Shown: positions 46,261-59,339, counted from the stretch's first letter. The stretch: DNA of 64,000 bases from Megascapheus bottae (GCA_024803745.1 JANJXV010000160.1:750001-814000); one strand, 5' to 3'. The notes: a model not told the origin generated them from the sequence alone. Translations and numbers: made by a program.

Positions 46261-47731
46261 TACCCACCTTTATTCAGCAGTGTTACGAGCCTATTCGCTA
46301 CCTTCTCTTTCTTCTGTCTTCAATCCTCCACTTCCAGCACACAGGGGGACTTTACCTCTCTCCTCACATTTCTATTCCAGATCCAGAACACTATTTCTTC
46401 CGCCCCTTTTTGCTTTTCCTGCCACCTCATTTTTAATATAAGCATTGATGATTTTAATTCCTAGTGTATCCTACACATGCCCAATCTCTTACTTTTCTAT
46501 TCTTATTATTGTTTCTGATTTTTATTTACCATACTTAAATGTATAGTTTGTCTTTGAAGTATTGTTATTGTAACCATGGTCTTCTCTCTTCTGAGTGGTA
46601 GTGAGGAAATGGAGATTTGTGTGTGGCATATAAACAACGGGCTTGATTTTGTAAGGGTAGTATTTTGTGTTCTCATATAAGATCTGAGATTAGAGAAGAC
46701 ATAGAAAGGGAAAGGGGAGTTAAGAAAGAGGTTGATACATAAAGTGGCAACTCCTTTTTTGTACACCTACTTAAAGATAGTTTTTTAAAAAAACACAAAA
46801 ATTAACTAGATCTAAAATACTTGGGCATAAGAAATTATACAGGTCTCTAGGCATTCACATATAGTGAAACCAAAGGAGGAGACAGGAGAAGAACAGAAAG
46901 GCACACTGCCTATGTGCATCTGATCATCCAAAATACTATATATCCACATGAACTCCAGGAAATGAAAGTGAGGGTTTTTTTTTCTTTTTAGTTTCTCTTG
47001 TCTTTCCATTTTGTTCTGTCTGTTTATCTGTCTGTGGGAGTTTAAAGGGAGGCACAGAAATGGAGAGACAAAGGATAAACAAATGCAGCAGTGGGGCTCA
47101 CTGGACACTATGCTGAAAATTGTTGAATACAAGTTGTGTAAAATTGTGAGTGGGGGAATGGGAGGGAAAGCCTGAGAGAGAGCAAGGGAAGAGGTGACAA
47201 TACCCAAAAAAGAAGTGTACTTTTTACCGAACTGTAGCCCGTCTGTACATCCCCTTCACTATAATTTTTAAAATTACAATTACTTTTAAAAGGGAGTTGA
47301 CATGATATGAACATTCAGAATGTCACAGCAGAACCCATTGCTTTGTACATTAATGTGTATCAATAAGAAAATGCCAAAAGGGTAAGCTCATGATAACTAA
47401 ATGAAACTATTCTTTCTGGAGAAAGAAGCTAATAGGAGAAAAGTGAACTTAAACATTATATGCAGGAGGAAATAAAAAGGTATTTTCAAACTTATGGTAA
47501 GAAATAATACTTTGAAACTTTTTTTCACTGCTAACAGAATTCTGAAAGGCCATGGGGAAATTAAAACATCATCTACATTTTCCTGGGGGGGGAATCTTTT
47601 ATCCAGACAGAATACTGCAAATGCAAAAATTTTAATTGCATTGTCATCATATCTAACCGAGGAAGGTGTTCCTTTCTAAATTTTTTTGTCTAAAGCATCC
47701 TCTCAGAACATTTTTGAGGAGAAAAAACTGC
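46261..47731. other. unique sequence, no gene seen
   Basis: About 1.5 kb without recognised repeat. A 131-codon minus-strand frame (46812-47207) has no recognised domain and no splice context. Confidence 0.4.
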
Positions 47732-47917
47732 ATATTTGTTTATTTGAAATTGGATAGGAAAGGGGGGAAAACAAGATGAGAGTGGGGGTGGAGGAGGGAA
47801 ATGGGGACCAAGACATGAGAAAGGGTATCAATGTATGTGAAGTAATGCACCTCCCATCTAGCAAATGTAATGTAACCCTTCTATTAATTACATTAAAAAT
47901 TATATGCAAAAAAAGAT
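47732..47917 (+). mobile_element. L1 3' end, sense, severely 5'-truncated
   Basis: Starts at 'tatttgtttatttgaaattgg', contains the G-rich tract (47756-47805) and the tail 'ctattaattacattaaaaatta'. About 185 bp. Confidence 0.85.
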
Positions 47918-47995
47918 GTCTAGGAGAAATCCTTTGACAACCTGAGTTAATATAATGGAATGCTATTGGAAAGTGAATATATAGATGTAGTTATA

Positions 47996-48022
47996 CATAT
48001 ATATATATATATATACACACAC
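47996..48022 (+). repeat. (AT)n(AC)n microsatellite
   Basis: Short AT run followed by ACACACACA. Confidence 0.85.
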
Positions 48023-48118
48023 AGCTGTGACATTGCCATTCATAAGCAAATGATAATTTAGCTTTGTCTTCAAGTGAGATTGAATATAAACTGACTTTCA
48101 AGTTCAAAAAGCCATCGT

Positions 48119-48500
48119 TAATCTTCATACATAAGGACATATAATGTGAAGCCAATTGAAAGGACCTCCAGGATAGTGAAACAAAAGCCATATAATGAAT
48201 GATTGTTGTCCTTAATGTACTATGTTGTCTCTCATCTCCTTTGCTGTCCCTTGGTTATCTCACATTGGTATAGTATCTCACTTTGTTATCTGATATATTG
48301 AATTTATTTGTATTTGGATATTTGAAATTTAATAGGGAAGGGGGGAAAACCAAGACGGGTGGGGGGTGTGGGGGGGGAGGGAAATGGGTACCAAGACATG
48401 TGAAAGGGTATCAATGTATGTGAATTAATGCACCTTCTATCTGGCAAATATCGTGTAACCCTTTTACTAATTACAATAAAAAAAAGGTAAAAAAAAACAC
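48119..48500 (+). mobile_element. L1 3' UTR, sense (first of a tandem pair)
   Basis: Runs from 'atcttcatacataaggacatataatg' through 'tcacattggtatag' and the long G-rich tract (48334-48385) to the tail 'ctaattacaataaaaaaaagg'. A second copy follows after a spacer of about 25 bp. Confidence 0.9.
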
Positions 48501-48522
48501 AGACCTAGCTCCCTTCGTTACC

Positions 48523-48777
48523 TGTCCCTTGGTTATCTCACATTGGTATAGTATCTCACTTTGTTATCTGATATATTGAATTTATTTGTATTTGGATATT
48601 TGAAATTTGATAGGGAAGGGGGGAAAACCAAGACGGGTGGGGGGTGTGGGGGGGAGGGAAATGGGTACCAAGACCTGTGAAAGGGTATCAATGTATGTGA
48701 ATTAATGCAACTTCTATCTGGCAAATATCATGTAACCCTTTTACCAATTACAATAAAAAATAAAATAAAAAAAAACA
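48523..48777 (+). mobile_element. L1 3' UTR, sense (second of a tandem pair)
   Basis: Starts at 'ctgtcccttggttatctcacattgg' and is nearly identical to the overlapping part of the first copy, including 'tcacattggtatag' and 'ggatatttgaaattt', with a G-rich tract at 48612-48658 and its own A-rich tail. Confidence 0.9.
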
Positions 48778-51411
48778 AGGTGGTAAGTTTGCAGTAAGGA
48801 GGGAAAGAAGGAAGTTGAAGTGTACAGTAGAGACAAGAAAGGCTACCACAACCACTTAGGTAAGAGTTCTGACCAGCCATTTCAACTGTCTCCAACTTAC
48901 TACTCTAGAAGGATCTTCTTCTCGCTAGGGTACGGTGATCAGCGTTTGGAGTTCTTTACTTTCCCCTTCTCTGACCTGTGGCCTTAGGAATTGAATCCAT
49001 TTCAAGTAGTGCCTATGTACTGATGTGATCCCCAGTGTTCATCTTGAGTACTGCCTGTGCTCTTTTGATATGGACATGTGGGCCATCTAATGCACCACTG
49101 CTAATACAGGACCCTTGAACATGTGCCCCACGTCAGCCATCCCAGCCAGTCAGAATCAATGGCAGCACCACCTACTTACTTCTGTTTTCCCCAACAACAT
49201 TCTAGTCAAAACAACTCTTCCCTGTCACTCCCAAAGGTCTTCCACAGGCCCGTTTGTTCCCTAGCATTCATTCCCCACACTGCCAGACACAGGCATTTCC
49301 TTTTCTTTTGAAGAACAGCAACTTGCCACATCACAATTCTGAGGAAACATTTACTATGGTTTACCTCTGCTCCTAGAACCAACTCTTACTGTAGTCAAAA
49401 GTCCCTGCATCATCTGTTCCCTCCCAATGACCACTTTTCCTCCTCCTCCTCCTCTATTCAAAATATACCAGTGCCTTGAGCATGGGAAGTCCCATTGGAA
49501 CGGAGCCCATGAAGTCATTCTCTTTTCACTCTTAGGGAAAGGATTTTAAATAAAATTCAAAGTTTCTCTTGGATGCTATATCATAATCTCTGGTTTGGTT
49601 CTTTGTACACTGTCCCTCTTTCTGTCCTTGGAGTCAGTCCTTCAAAAACCCTTGTCATTGCAAATTCCTCTCCTTATCTGGAAATTATGTTCCCATCTCC
49701 ACACAGGATCCACTGCTTTTCCCTATACAGGACTGACAGTGATCTACAATTAAATATTCCAGGATGCGTTCTGATTTGATTACTCATTCTAGTAAAAGGC
49801 CACATGGGGCTTCAACAAAACACTGCACAGTGGGAGAAGGGTTTGGCAATTCAAATCAAGATGATCCTGAAGACTTTGCATATATTTGTTTCCTCCATTA
49901 GTCTGCTCTCTGAACATACAATATTTACTGCCTCCATTGGTCTGCTCTCTATACATATATTTACTGCCCCTGTAGTATATCAGGCATCATATACATTTTG
50001 AAGGGTGACTATCAGCAAATGTAGGTGAAAAGTACACCTTACTCCTGCAACCACTCATGATACTCATATGTCCAAATACACTTCAAATGAAAACCAGTAT
50101 CTGCTCTAATGCAAATTGATCTGCAAACCTTCCTTGGTTCATAGTACACATAACATATTACATTTTAATGTAGATCTGTTTCATTATCTCTGTACATGCT
50201 CTTTTCCACATTAAATTAGGTCTTATCCTTCTGTATCACAAGAGTAGACTATAGCACAGTATCAGCAACACAAATATTTGCCTCACATTACCAACTCAAA
50301 AGACACAAAATGACTGGGAAAAAAAACCTTCAAAATATCTCTGTTTTTTCCATTTACCTTCATCCAAATTCCCCTCCATCCCCCCATTTCCTCATGACCG
50401 CTTTCAATTGTTAAAAGGAGCACATCATGGAGAGAGGAGGATGGATTTTTCTTCTACTCTATAAATACATACTTCGTAGACATATGTATACAAATATACA
50501 TATTGCATAAGCAAATTTAATGTATCTTAAAATATAATTTATAAGAGGACAACACTTTTCCAAATGCAACTCAGCAATATGAATTTTTAAAATAGGGTTG
50601 TTTCACAGTCATTGGGTGACTGAAAGGTGACTTTCACCCGCAACTACATTAGTTAGTCAGCAATTCAATTTTGTCAGATCTGTAAGAGGGGGTAATAGCT
50701 GCAAATTGTCCTGACAGATGCTACCAGCTGCTTCTGTAAAGCAACAGTTATACAACTTGCTCTCTCTCAGTTTGAAGCAGAAAGAAAAAAATTTTCTTTA
50801 ACAGTTATTTTCCATTTTCAAGTTTGGAATTAAAAGTCTGAAACTGCCTCTGTGCACAGTACACAAAAGCCAGTTCACAAAAGCTACTCTGATACATAAT
50901 TTTAACTGCTGACTCATTTTTTCACAATTTGACCACATTTTAATGTTTCCATGAAATTTTACACTACATCTGAAATAATACCGCATTTTTTTCAAGAACT
51001 GTTCAGATCCTTCACTTCATGAAGCCTAAAAACCATGGTGAGTGGTGTGTTCAGTGTATAATGCAGGGAGTACTTGCCACAGGTCCAAGCAGGAGAAACT
51101 GAAGTTCCAGGAAATCAGAATGTGACTACTACAAAATAAGTGTCTTGATTCCTGTTCCTTCATTCAACAACAGTAACATTCCACTCCACATGAGAAAACC
51201 ATTCATATCAGGAAATCATTCTACCTTTAATTCATGCTATTTATTCAAACTCAACAACACCACCTGTGATTTTCATGGTCTCCAGAGTGTCATGCATATG
51301 CTCTGTTCTTATAACTCAGTCTTACTCCCAAGGCATGGCGCACTGACTATCTTCTCCTGGGAGGACTTCCTCGAAATTCTTCAGCAGCCCATTCTCCAGC
51401 TCAGAATCATT
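48778..51411. other. unique sequence, no gene seen
   Basis: About 2.6 kb. A weak SINE-like patch at 48940-49070 is too diverged to call. Contains a short tandem duplication at 49892-49967. No exon supported. Confidence 0.4.
49892..49967 (+). repeat. 36-39 bp tandem duplication
   Basis: Units 49892-49930 and 49931-49967 share 'cctccattrgtctgctctct' and 'atatttactg', differing by a small deletion. Confidence 0.8.
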
Positions 51412-52175
51412 TTTCATATATTTTTATTGTACTTAATAGAAGGGTTACATTATATTCACCAGATAGAAGATGCTTTACTTCATAAACATTGATACCCTTT
51501 CTCATGTCTTGGTCCCCATTTCCCTCCCCCGACCCTCATCTTGTTTTCCCCCCTTCCCTATCCAATTTCAAATAACCAAATAAACATATATACAATATAT
51601 CAGATAACAAGGTAAAATACTGTAACAATTCGAGGTAACCAAGGGACAGCAAAAGAGATGAGAGATAACATAGTACATTAAGGACAACAATCACTCATTA
51701 TATGGCTGTTGTTTCTATATCCTGGAGGACCTTTCATTTAGCATCATACTATATGGCCTTATGTATCTAGGTTTTGTTCTATTGGAAATCTCTGCTAGGA
51801 GAGCCTAAGGTTTCTACTGATTATGACAAATGAGGGAAACCATTGAGCCTATGTTCCTTTGAGTCTGGCTTACTTCACTTAAAATGATTTTATTCTAAGT
51901 CTTTCCATCTCCTTACAAATGGGGCGATGTCGTTCTTTCTGACAGCAGCATAGAATTCCATTGTGTATAAATACCACATCTTGTTGATCCACTCATTAAC
52001 TGCGGGGCATCTGGGTTGGTTCCATATCTTTGCTATGGTAAATAGTGCTGCAATGAACGTCATTGTGATAGTGGATGTGGTATGTCCTTGTTTCTGGACA
52101 ACAGGGTAAATGCCAACTAGTGGAATTGCTGGGTCATAGGGGAGCTCTAGGTTAAGTCTTTTGAGGAACCACCTG
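51412..52175 (-). mobile_element. L1 3' end with ORF2 end, antisense
   Basis: Antisense L1 of the young tail type: T-rich tail at 51412, the C-rich complement of the G-rich tract at 51510-51560, then the complement of ORF2 codons ('gacagcagcatagaattccatt', 'atctgggttggttcc', 'gcaattccactagttggcatt' equivalents) to about 52175. The ORF2 part is not open. Confidence 0.85.
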
Positions 52176-52687
52176 TCAGGAAGGCTCTTTTCCTTTGTTT
52201 TGCAGAAACTGTTCTGTATTCAAACAGAACCCTACCTGTATTAATCACTTCTGGAAAGGATTGTACTGCACCACCTAGCAAAAACCCTGAGAAACTTCAG
52301 CTTCCTGAACAACTAGCTGCAAAAAACTATGAAACGTAAGTAATACATTCCTTCAGCATTTGAAATGCTCATCAACTCCAGCCTTCACTCACTCTATTCA
52401 TGAACAATATTCTTATGCCATCTGGTCCCTTACCTCTTGGAAAGTTAATAACCTTTGCTTCCTCTCTTACCACTTGGACACTTGGTGATTTCTTTCCCAT
52501 ATCTTACATGCTAGCTTAAGCTCCCAGACTTAACAACAAAGAGGTTTTATTATAACAGTTCTAAACACGCATATATTTTGACCATATTTATTCTTTTTTA
52601 AATCTCTGCTCCTCTTGTTCATTTCTGGTTGCGTATCAAGCTCATGATTAAAAATGAAATTAATGTCCCCTAAGATATATTCCTCTT
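52176..52687. other. unique sequence, no gene seen
   Basis: About 500 bp between an L1 and an LTR. No recognised feature. Confidence 0.4.
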
Positions 52688-53196
52688 TGTTATGGCTGGT
52701 ATCTAAAATGTTGCCCCAAAGCTATATGCTAAAGATTCGATTGCCTGCTGATATGCTTTTTACAAAGTGGTGGGATCATGAAAACTTTGTTCTCACCAAA
52801 GGATCAACCTACTCATGTGTCCATAATTTGATGAGCTATTGGGAAGGGATAAAAACTTTCCAATTTGAGCTGGGACTTAAGGTTGTTAAATGCATCCCTG
52901 AAATGTGTCCTTGTAAATGATGTTTGTTCTGCTCTCTTCTCTCTCCTATTTCTCTTCTATCTCTGCTCTCCAGTCTTCAATTCTCTTTCTCCTTCTTCCA
53001 CTTCTCTCCTTTTTCTCTTCTCTCTCTCTCTCCTGCCTACTTAACGTGAATAAATGGCTTCCTCCTCCACATATTCCTGCTACCATGATGTTCTGCTTCT
53101 CCCCAAAGCAGACTGAAACTATATCCCAAAACAAATGTTGCCACCGTTAAGCTGATTTTCTTAGGTATTTTGCCATGGAGCTAGAAGGCTAGCACA
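52688..53196 (+). mobile_element. ERVL-MaLR-like solo LTR, sense
   Basis: Begins TGTTATGGCTGGTATCTAAA and ends near CTAGCACA, as expected for a TG...CA LTR. Internal landmarks of this class are present: 'gccccaaagc' near the start, a pyrimidine-rich tract at 52923-53035, 'ccatgatgttctgcttc', 'cagactgaaact' and 'ttcttaggtattttgcca' near the end. There is no internal retroviral sequence, so it is a solo LTR. The short open frames across it are meaningless. Confidence 0.6.
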
Positions 53197-53215
53197 TTCA
53201 TTTACTAGCTATTTT

Positions 53216-53862
53216 TTCATATATTTTTATTGTGATTAATAGAAGGGTTACATTATATTCACCAGATAGAAGATGCAATACTTCACAAACATTGATACCC
53301 TTTCTCATGTCTTGGTCCCCATTTCCCTCTCCCCACCCCTGCCCCTCCTCTTGTTTTCCCTGCTTCCTTATCTATCCGATTTCAAATAACTAAATAAGCA
53401 TATATACACTATATCCGATAACAAGGTGAAATACTGTAACAATATAAGATAGCAGAGGGACAGCAAAAGAGATGAGAGATAACATAGTACATTAAAGACA
53501 ACAATCACTCATTATATGGCTTGTGTTTCTATATCCTGGAGGTCCTTTCATGTAGTGTCATACTATGTGACCTTGTGTATCTAGGTTTTGCTCTATTGGA
53601 AATCTCTGCTAGGAGAGCCCAAGGTATCTACTGATTATGACAAATGAGGGAAACCATTGAGCCTATGTTCCTTTGAGTCTGGCTTACTTCACTTAATATG
53701 ATTTTTCTAAGTCTTTCCATATCCTTACAGATGGGGCAATGTCAGTCTTTCTGACAGCAGCCTAGAATTCCATTGTGTATAAATTCCACATCTTGTGGAT
53801 CCACTCATCAACTGAGGGGCATCTGGGTTGCTTCCATATCTTTGCTATAGTAAATAGTGCTA
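53216..53862 (-). mobile_element. L1 3' end with ORF2 end, antisense, with TSDs
   Basis: Same layout as 51412-52175, ending at 'gctatagtaaatagtgc'. It is flanked by near-identical 11-bp repeats, ctagctatttt (53205-53215) and ctagatatttt (53864-53874), 10 of 11 matching, which mark the insertion. It sits immediately next to the LTR end. Confidence 0.85.
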
Positions 53863-53874
53863 TCTAGATATTTT

Positions 53875-55613
53875 CTTTACCACTGTTTGCAATACTTCAT
53901 TGATATTATCTCAGAGGCACACTCTGACTCAACTTTCAGATCTTAATGATTCTTTTATTTCTTTACACAAATAAAATTTTCCATTGTCATTCAACTCTTC
54001 TACTCAGTAATCTTCAGTAGCTCTCTATTTCATCCAATAATAGGCCAAAATTTCTCCTGAACCAGGAAACAGAAACTTAAGTCTCTGAGCTAGATAATTA
54101 AACTTCTAAATTTCAAAATCACCATCTATGCATATGTGTGGACATTTATATAGTAATATTCAAATGGTAAAAGTTTCTTTATAATCTTTTCTATTCACCT
54201 AATGAATTATTCCCATCATCATATACTCTTCTACTCCTTGGTTATGATTCCCACTGTGATATCATTAACAATTCGTTATGGATCCCATTTCTTCTAAGTT
54301 TCTCTTCTTTCTACTTAGGATGGTTTTCTCACACCAGTAACCTTATGTTTGACCTAATTTTGATACGATTTTCTGACCCTGTTCGAGAGCTCAGACATCA
54401 AAAAGATATTCACCATCTTTCTAGAAACTGGCTTTGGTTTAACCCTAAAATGAGTAAATAGGTGTTCTTCATGAACTGCACTCAAAGCTTACTTGCTACT
54501 TAAAGCAAGACCTCAAAAAACATCACAACTCATAAAATCAATAATATCACAGAGTTCTTTGTAAAGAACTTCAAGCATTTACATATATGCAATGAAACTG
54601 ATGTGCAGTCAAAATGACAGAAACAGATGGTTCTGCCATCACTTTATATGACACTTGTTTCTCCAGGCAGGTGAACAGAAGGAACAGTGGTAGAAGGTGA
54701 AAAGGGTCTTGCAATTTAGAACCCACTGAAGTATAAAATGCCACCAAACTTGTCTCAAATTAAAACACATTTTAGTTTCTTCATTTGAAATCCTATACTG
54801 GGTAAGATTAAAAATCTCATAACTACCCAGATTTAAACTCTGAGCTTCTGATCATCCGAGGCCTGAAAATACTGGTTTGTGATGAACAGGTCTTAGGGAA
54901 ACAGAAGGGGCATTTCAAATTCAAGATAAAACTATATCCATTGAGAATCTATATAACTGTCCAAACAAGAGTTTTCAAGATAAAATATCCAATTTATTTT
55001 AAAGTAAGATGTTTTAAATGTTCATATTCACCAAGTTTCACCAACTTACATATTCCTTTATTTAACATTGATTTATTGATAAAAAATAATACAGTATAAT
55101 GAACAGAGCACAATATCTGGTATTGTATACCTTGGGTTTCCTTTCCTACCTCCCCTACTTGTTGATTCTGTAGAACTATAGTCCTGGAATAGAAGCCTGG
55201 CTTTATAAGATTCACTTTTCTCTACTGTCATGAAGCAGAATGTAGCATGTAAGTCCAGACAGTATTTGGCATTTTCTGAACAACTAAGTATAAACTCACC
55301 TCCTTCACTCACGTTCCTTCTCCTGCCATGCCCTATTATGCACATGTTGAGCACAGTTCAACTCCAAAGTTCAGAGTGTGAAAAAGTTCAAACTTTATAC
55401 TTAATGCTATGAATATTATCTCTCAGCCCAGAAAGCAGAATCACAATTCTGCCATTCTTTGGTGTCACTACTTTTCATCATTCACACTGCAGCTTAAATT
55501 TTGCACCCAAGAAAAGTCAAAACTTCCTGCCTACTAGCACATGGTGAATATTCATCCTTAGCGTCCATTCTTTCTTTCACAGTGTGTATCAATACTCCAC
55601 TACCTAAATATAA

Positions 55614-55616
<3 letters not shown>
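53875..55616. other. unique sequence, no gene seen
   Basis: About 1.7 kb without recognised repeat or exon. Confidence 0.4.

Positions 55617-55663
<47 letters not shown>
55617..55663 (+). repeat. (TG)23 microsatellite
   Basis: Uninterrupted TG run of about 46 bp. It produces Cys/Val-alternating frames on plus and Thr/His-alternating frames on minus, both artefacts. Confidence 0.95.
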
Positions 55664-55664
<1 letters not shown>

Positions 55665-56499
55665 TAAGAGGCCTGGAAACACATTTTTCTTGGTATATCT
55701 ATCTGGCAATTCTCCTTGGAGCTTCCTCACTCATTTCTGTGTCCATCTTTATATGGTTCTCTTCCCTCAGGATTCCTATGTCCAACTGTCCTTCTCCCTT
55801 CTCTAAAAAGATATCCAGTCCTTAGATTGATGGCTCACAGTCATTGGTAATCATCTCATGCTAACTGCATCTGCTATGACTGTTTCCAATAAGGTTTCAG
55901 TCACAAGTACAGGATTAACACTGGAAAACACCAAGGAAAGCTTAGCACCCTTTTGGAGTAACCAAGGAAAAATATAAGCCAAAATGAATCTAACCATGAT
56001 AGCTTTCTTTTGTTTTCTACTTTCAATATTACCCATGTGATTAGTAATAACATAACTCACTAATTTGTAATCTTCTTCTATCTATGGTTGGTTCCAGTTG
56101 GAAATGGAAGTGATGGGTTGCGCTCTGGCTTAGTGAATTAACCCTATTTTTGATCAACTTTCCATAAAATCTAACTAAAAGTGCCTATATTATAGCAAAT
56201 TTGATAATTAAATGATATTTTAAGAGCCTGGAGAAACTGGTAACACTAAACAGTTATCTACTGGATGGGACCCAAAAAGTGATTAATGTTACCTACCCAT
56301 CATGCCCAAGTCCTGGAGTGCTAAAGCACTCCAGTTCTTGTATCTGGGTCAGACTTGATCAACGTCCAAAATAAATTAAAAATATAGAAAACATTTTTAA
56401 CAATATTGTCCATTCAGCCCTTAAGAACAATTGAAGTTTGCACTGCTAATTCTGATGAAATAACAAAAAAGACCATAATGAAAATATACGCGCAGTCTA
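55664..56499. other. unique sequence, no gene seen
   Basis: No recognised repeat except a perfect hairpin at 56313-56334. Confidence 0.4.
56313..56334. repeat. perfect 10-bp inverted repeat
   Basis: Arms ctggagtgct and agcactccag with a 2-nt AA spacer. A perfect, GC-balanced hairpin in otherwise AT-rich sequence. Confidence 0.85.
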
Positions 56500-56808
56500 A
56501 AAGATTTGCAATAGAGCAAAATCTTGATACATAAGGACATATAATGTGAAGCTTATTGAAAGGACCTCCAGGATGGTGAAACAAAAGCCATATAATGAAT
56601 GATTGTTGTCCTTAATGTACTATGTTGTCTCTCATCTCCTTTGCTGTCCCTTGGTTATCTCATATTGGTATAGTATCTCACTTTGTTATCTGATATATTG
56701 AATTTATTTGTATTTGGATATTTGAAATTTGATAGGGAAGGGGGGAAAACCAAGACGGGTGGGGGGTGTGGGGGGGGAGGGAAACGGGTACCAAGACATG
56801 TGAAAGAC
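56500..56808 (+). mobile_element. L1 3' UTR, sense, lacking its 3' terminus
   Basis: Begins at 'aagatttgcaatagagcaaaatc' and runs through the G-rich tract (56734-56780) to 'accaagacatgtgaaag', where it stops. The final about 100 bp and the poly-A tail are absent. Every other young L1 in the window keeps its tail, so this copy is exceptional. Confidence 0.85.
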
Positions 56809-59339
56809 ATTTGTTTCAGAGTTCATTTGTTGGACTTATGCTAGGAAAAATCAACTAATGGCGATGCAGACAATAAAATATGAGGATTTACCTATCAAAC
56901 AGCTTGAAAAACATTAAGAAACATTTTAGTAAAGTGCTTATACTTATTTTTAATCAGTCAGAATTTCATTTCAATATCAAGGCACCCTTCACAAACTTAT
57001 GAAATCCCTGATGACTAAAGTACAACAAGATTCTGCAGGAAAAGGTAACACACCTAAGAGACTGTGATGAAGGGGTGGATGAGCCATGGCGTAGAAATCT
57101 AAGAGCAGAACAGCATAGATAGTCTATCAACTCCAGCTGGAGAGTGTTGTTTGCTTCTGTTTTCAGGGACAGAGTTCATGAATCATCCCATCAGTTTTTA
57201 AAACTTCAATCAGAGAAGTCAACTATTTGATGTGCAATCTTTATTTTCTTCTTTTTTTTCCCACCCAAACCATAATATAGTGCAGAAAGAATATGTGTGT
57301 GAGGGATGCAAATAATAATCGCTACACCAAGTCGTCTTGGTGTTGACAGAAAAAAAAAGAAGAATTCCAGCAGCAATGTGTGAATCACGGGGAAACCATT
57401 ACTGATGTGGCCAGTTCAGGTCACTGTGTTTTCAGATTGGCGGCCCCACAGAGCCTCCACAGTTCAAGTCCCATCTGACACGCACACATGCACTCTGGAT
57501 CACTCAAAATAAAAACTGCTCTCCCTACACTTGTCTGTCTCCATGAGGTCAGCATTAAATAACTATTATGTCTGGCATAAAGAGCAATGGCTGCTCTTTT
57601 TTTCAAATGCCACCAGTTCCCATTTTAAAGTAAATGCCATTTGGTCAAAAATATGTATTCGTCTTGAAATCTGATAGGACTGAGTTGCAAAGCACTTCTG
57701 ATTTTGTGCTCAGAGTACTTTTGTGGGGAAATTGCCACTACCCACTCAGGCCTCTAGGGCCCCAGAGCTCAGGAATTGCTGAGCTCTGTCATTCTCGCCT
57801 ACTTCTGCTGATTCCATGAGCCTTAGTGCCACCTCTGTCCATCATCATAGCATGTCTCTAATGTGTCTTAAATTTTTTCAAATGAAAATAGAATGACATA
57901 CAATGATAATTTTTATAGTAACTGTAAATTTACATTATTTTATTAATAAAAATCAATTGTGCAAGCCTCATGTATTACTGTTATACTGGACCCCAGTAAT
58001 TATGAATACTGTCAATCTACCTTCTATTAGTAACATTATTCTGGAATTTTAGGGTTATTTTTAACCATTTTAGAACATATTAGTTTTACAAGTTCTCATT
58101 TACATACACACATACATACATAAGACAAACCCAAGTAAACCTTGCTTCTGATGTCTCTCTCTGTCTCTCTCTCATCTCAACACAACCCCCTTTCTTAAAA
58201 CATTTATCAGGAAAACACTGACTAACACACTGAATTCATAACCTAACTTTGGGGATTGAAACTTCTTCCTACAATTACTTAATAAAAACAAATATTGTTA
58301 AAACCATTATCAATGCTTTGTTTTCCTGCTAGCATATAAGTACTCTATCAAATTCTGAAGTACTTGTTTTTTGAATACATACCAAGAATATGACTAGCAT
58401 TTGGCAGAGGAAGTGGATGAATATCTTAGTTTCCAGAATGCCTCTCTCTATACCCCTATGAACATTTCTAATTAGGGTTATGGCAACACTTGATAAATGT
58501 TCCAGGTTTCATACCCTGTAATCATCAGATTCTCATATGATTGGATAAAAAGTTATTTGCATGATACACATGAAGCTGCCAAAATCTCTGACTGCTTAGT
58601 GCAACATCAAAGTAGATGGATGTGGTCCTGGGAAGGTAAAAGACAGAAAATTCCAAAATACTATGTCCCTCATTATAGCATCAGGTTCCGAGATTTTCCC
58701 TCAGTTCCCTCAACTTGAGAAAGTTACCAAGGGAATTGCTGATAACAGTATGACTCTTCTTTATAACTGCAGGGAACCTCAGGAGAGCAGTCATTATGTT
58801 TTCCAACTGTTTAAAAATAATTTCCTTTCTATAGCTGAATTTTTAATGTTTACTATCTGTAAAAGATGGTTTTAATGTACACGAAAGATGGAAGGCAAAT
58901 TATCAGGAACTGCCCCTTCCCCTGGGAATTTCTATTTATAATGCGAAAGACATGAACATGAATGTAACTTCAATAGGAGTACATGAAGACATTAAATTTT
59001 AGGTAACAGAAGATCAATAGAAAGGTTATGCCAGACCTGAGGGAGAAAGAATCAAACCTGCTTGTGAGAACCTCAGAAGAGAACAAAGTGTAGACTTTGA
59101 AAGAGTGAACCAGAACTCACTGGGAGGATTTCAAAATGGAGGAAATCACTGAGTAGAACTTAGGCCAAGTTCTCAGGAAAGGGGAGATCATAGGCAATGA
59201 CTGGAGGCCAAAAAGACTGAAGAAAGGAGTGAAAATGAAAATCAAAAAATAGGCCAATCCTACATCTGAAAAAACACTCAACTCAAATACATTATCCTCT
59301 ACAATGATGCAGTAAAGAAAAAGATCATGTTAGGAAAAG
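56809..59339. other. unique sequence, no gene seen
   Basis: About 2.5 kb. The moderately GC-rich segment 57420-57830 and short simple CT/CA runs at 58100-58180 are the only notable parts. No exon can be supported. Confidence 0.4.

Noticed and set aside
46025..46441. Glu/Lys-rich and Leu/Phe-rich frames
   Set aside because: Both strands of the same polypurine tract.
48915..49070. Composite SINE, antisense
   Set aside because: Only a short stretch ('ccttaggaattgaatcc', 'gatgtgatccccag') fits; too diverged to delimit.
55494..55825. Cys/Val and His/Thr repeat proteins
   Set aside because: Translations of the (TG)23 microsatellite in different frames.
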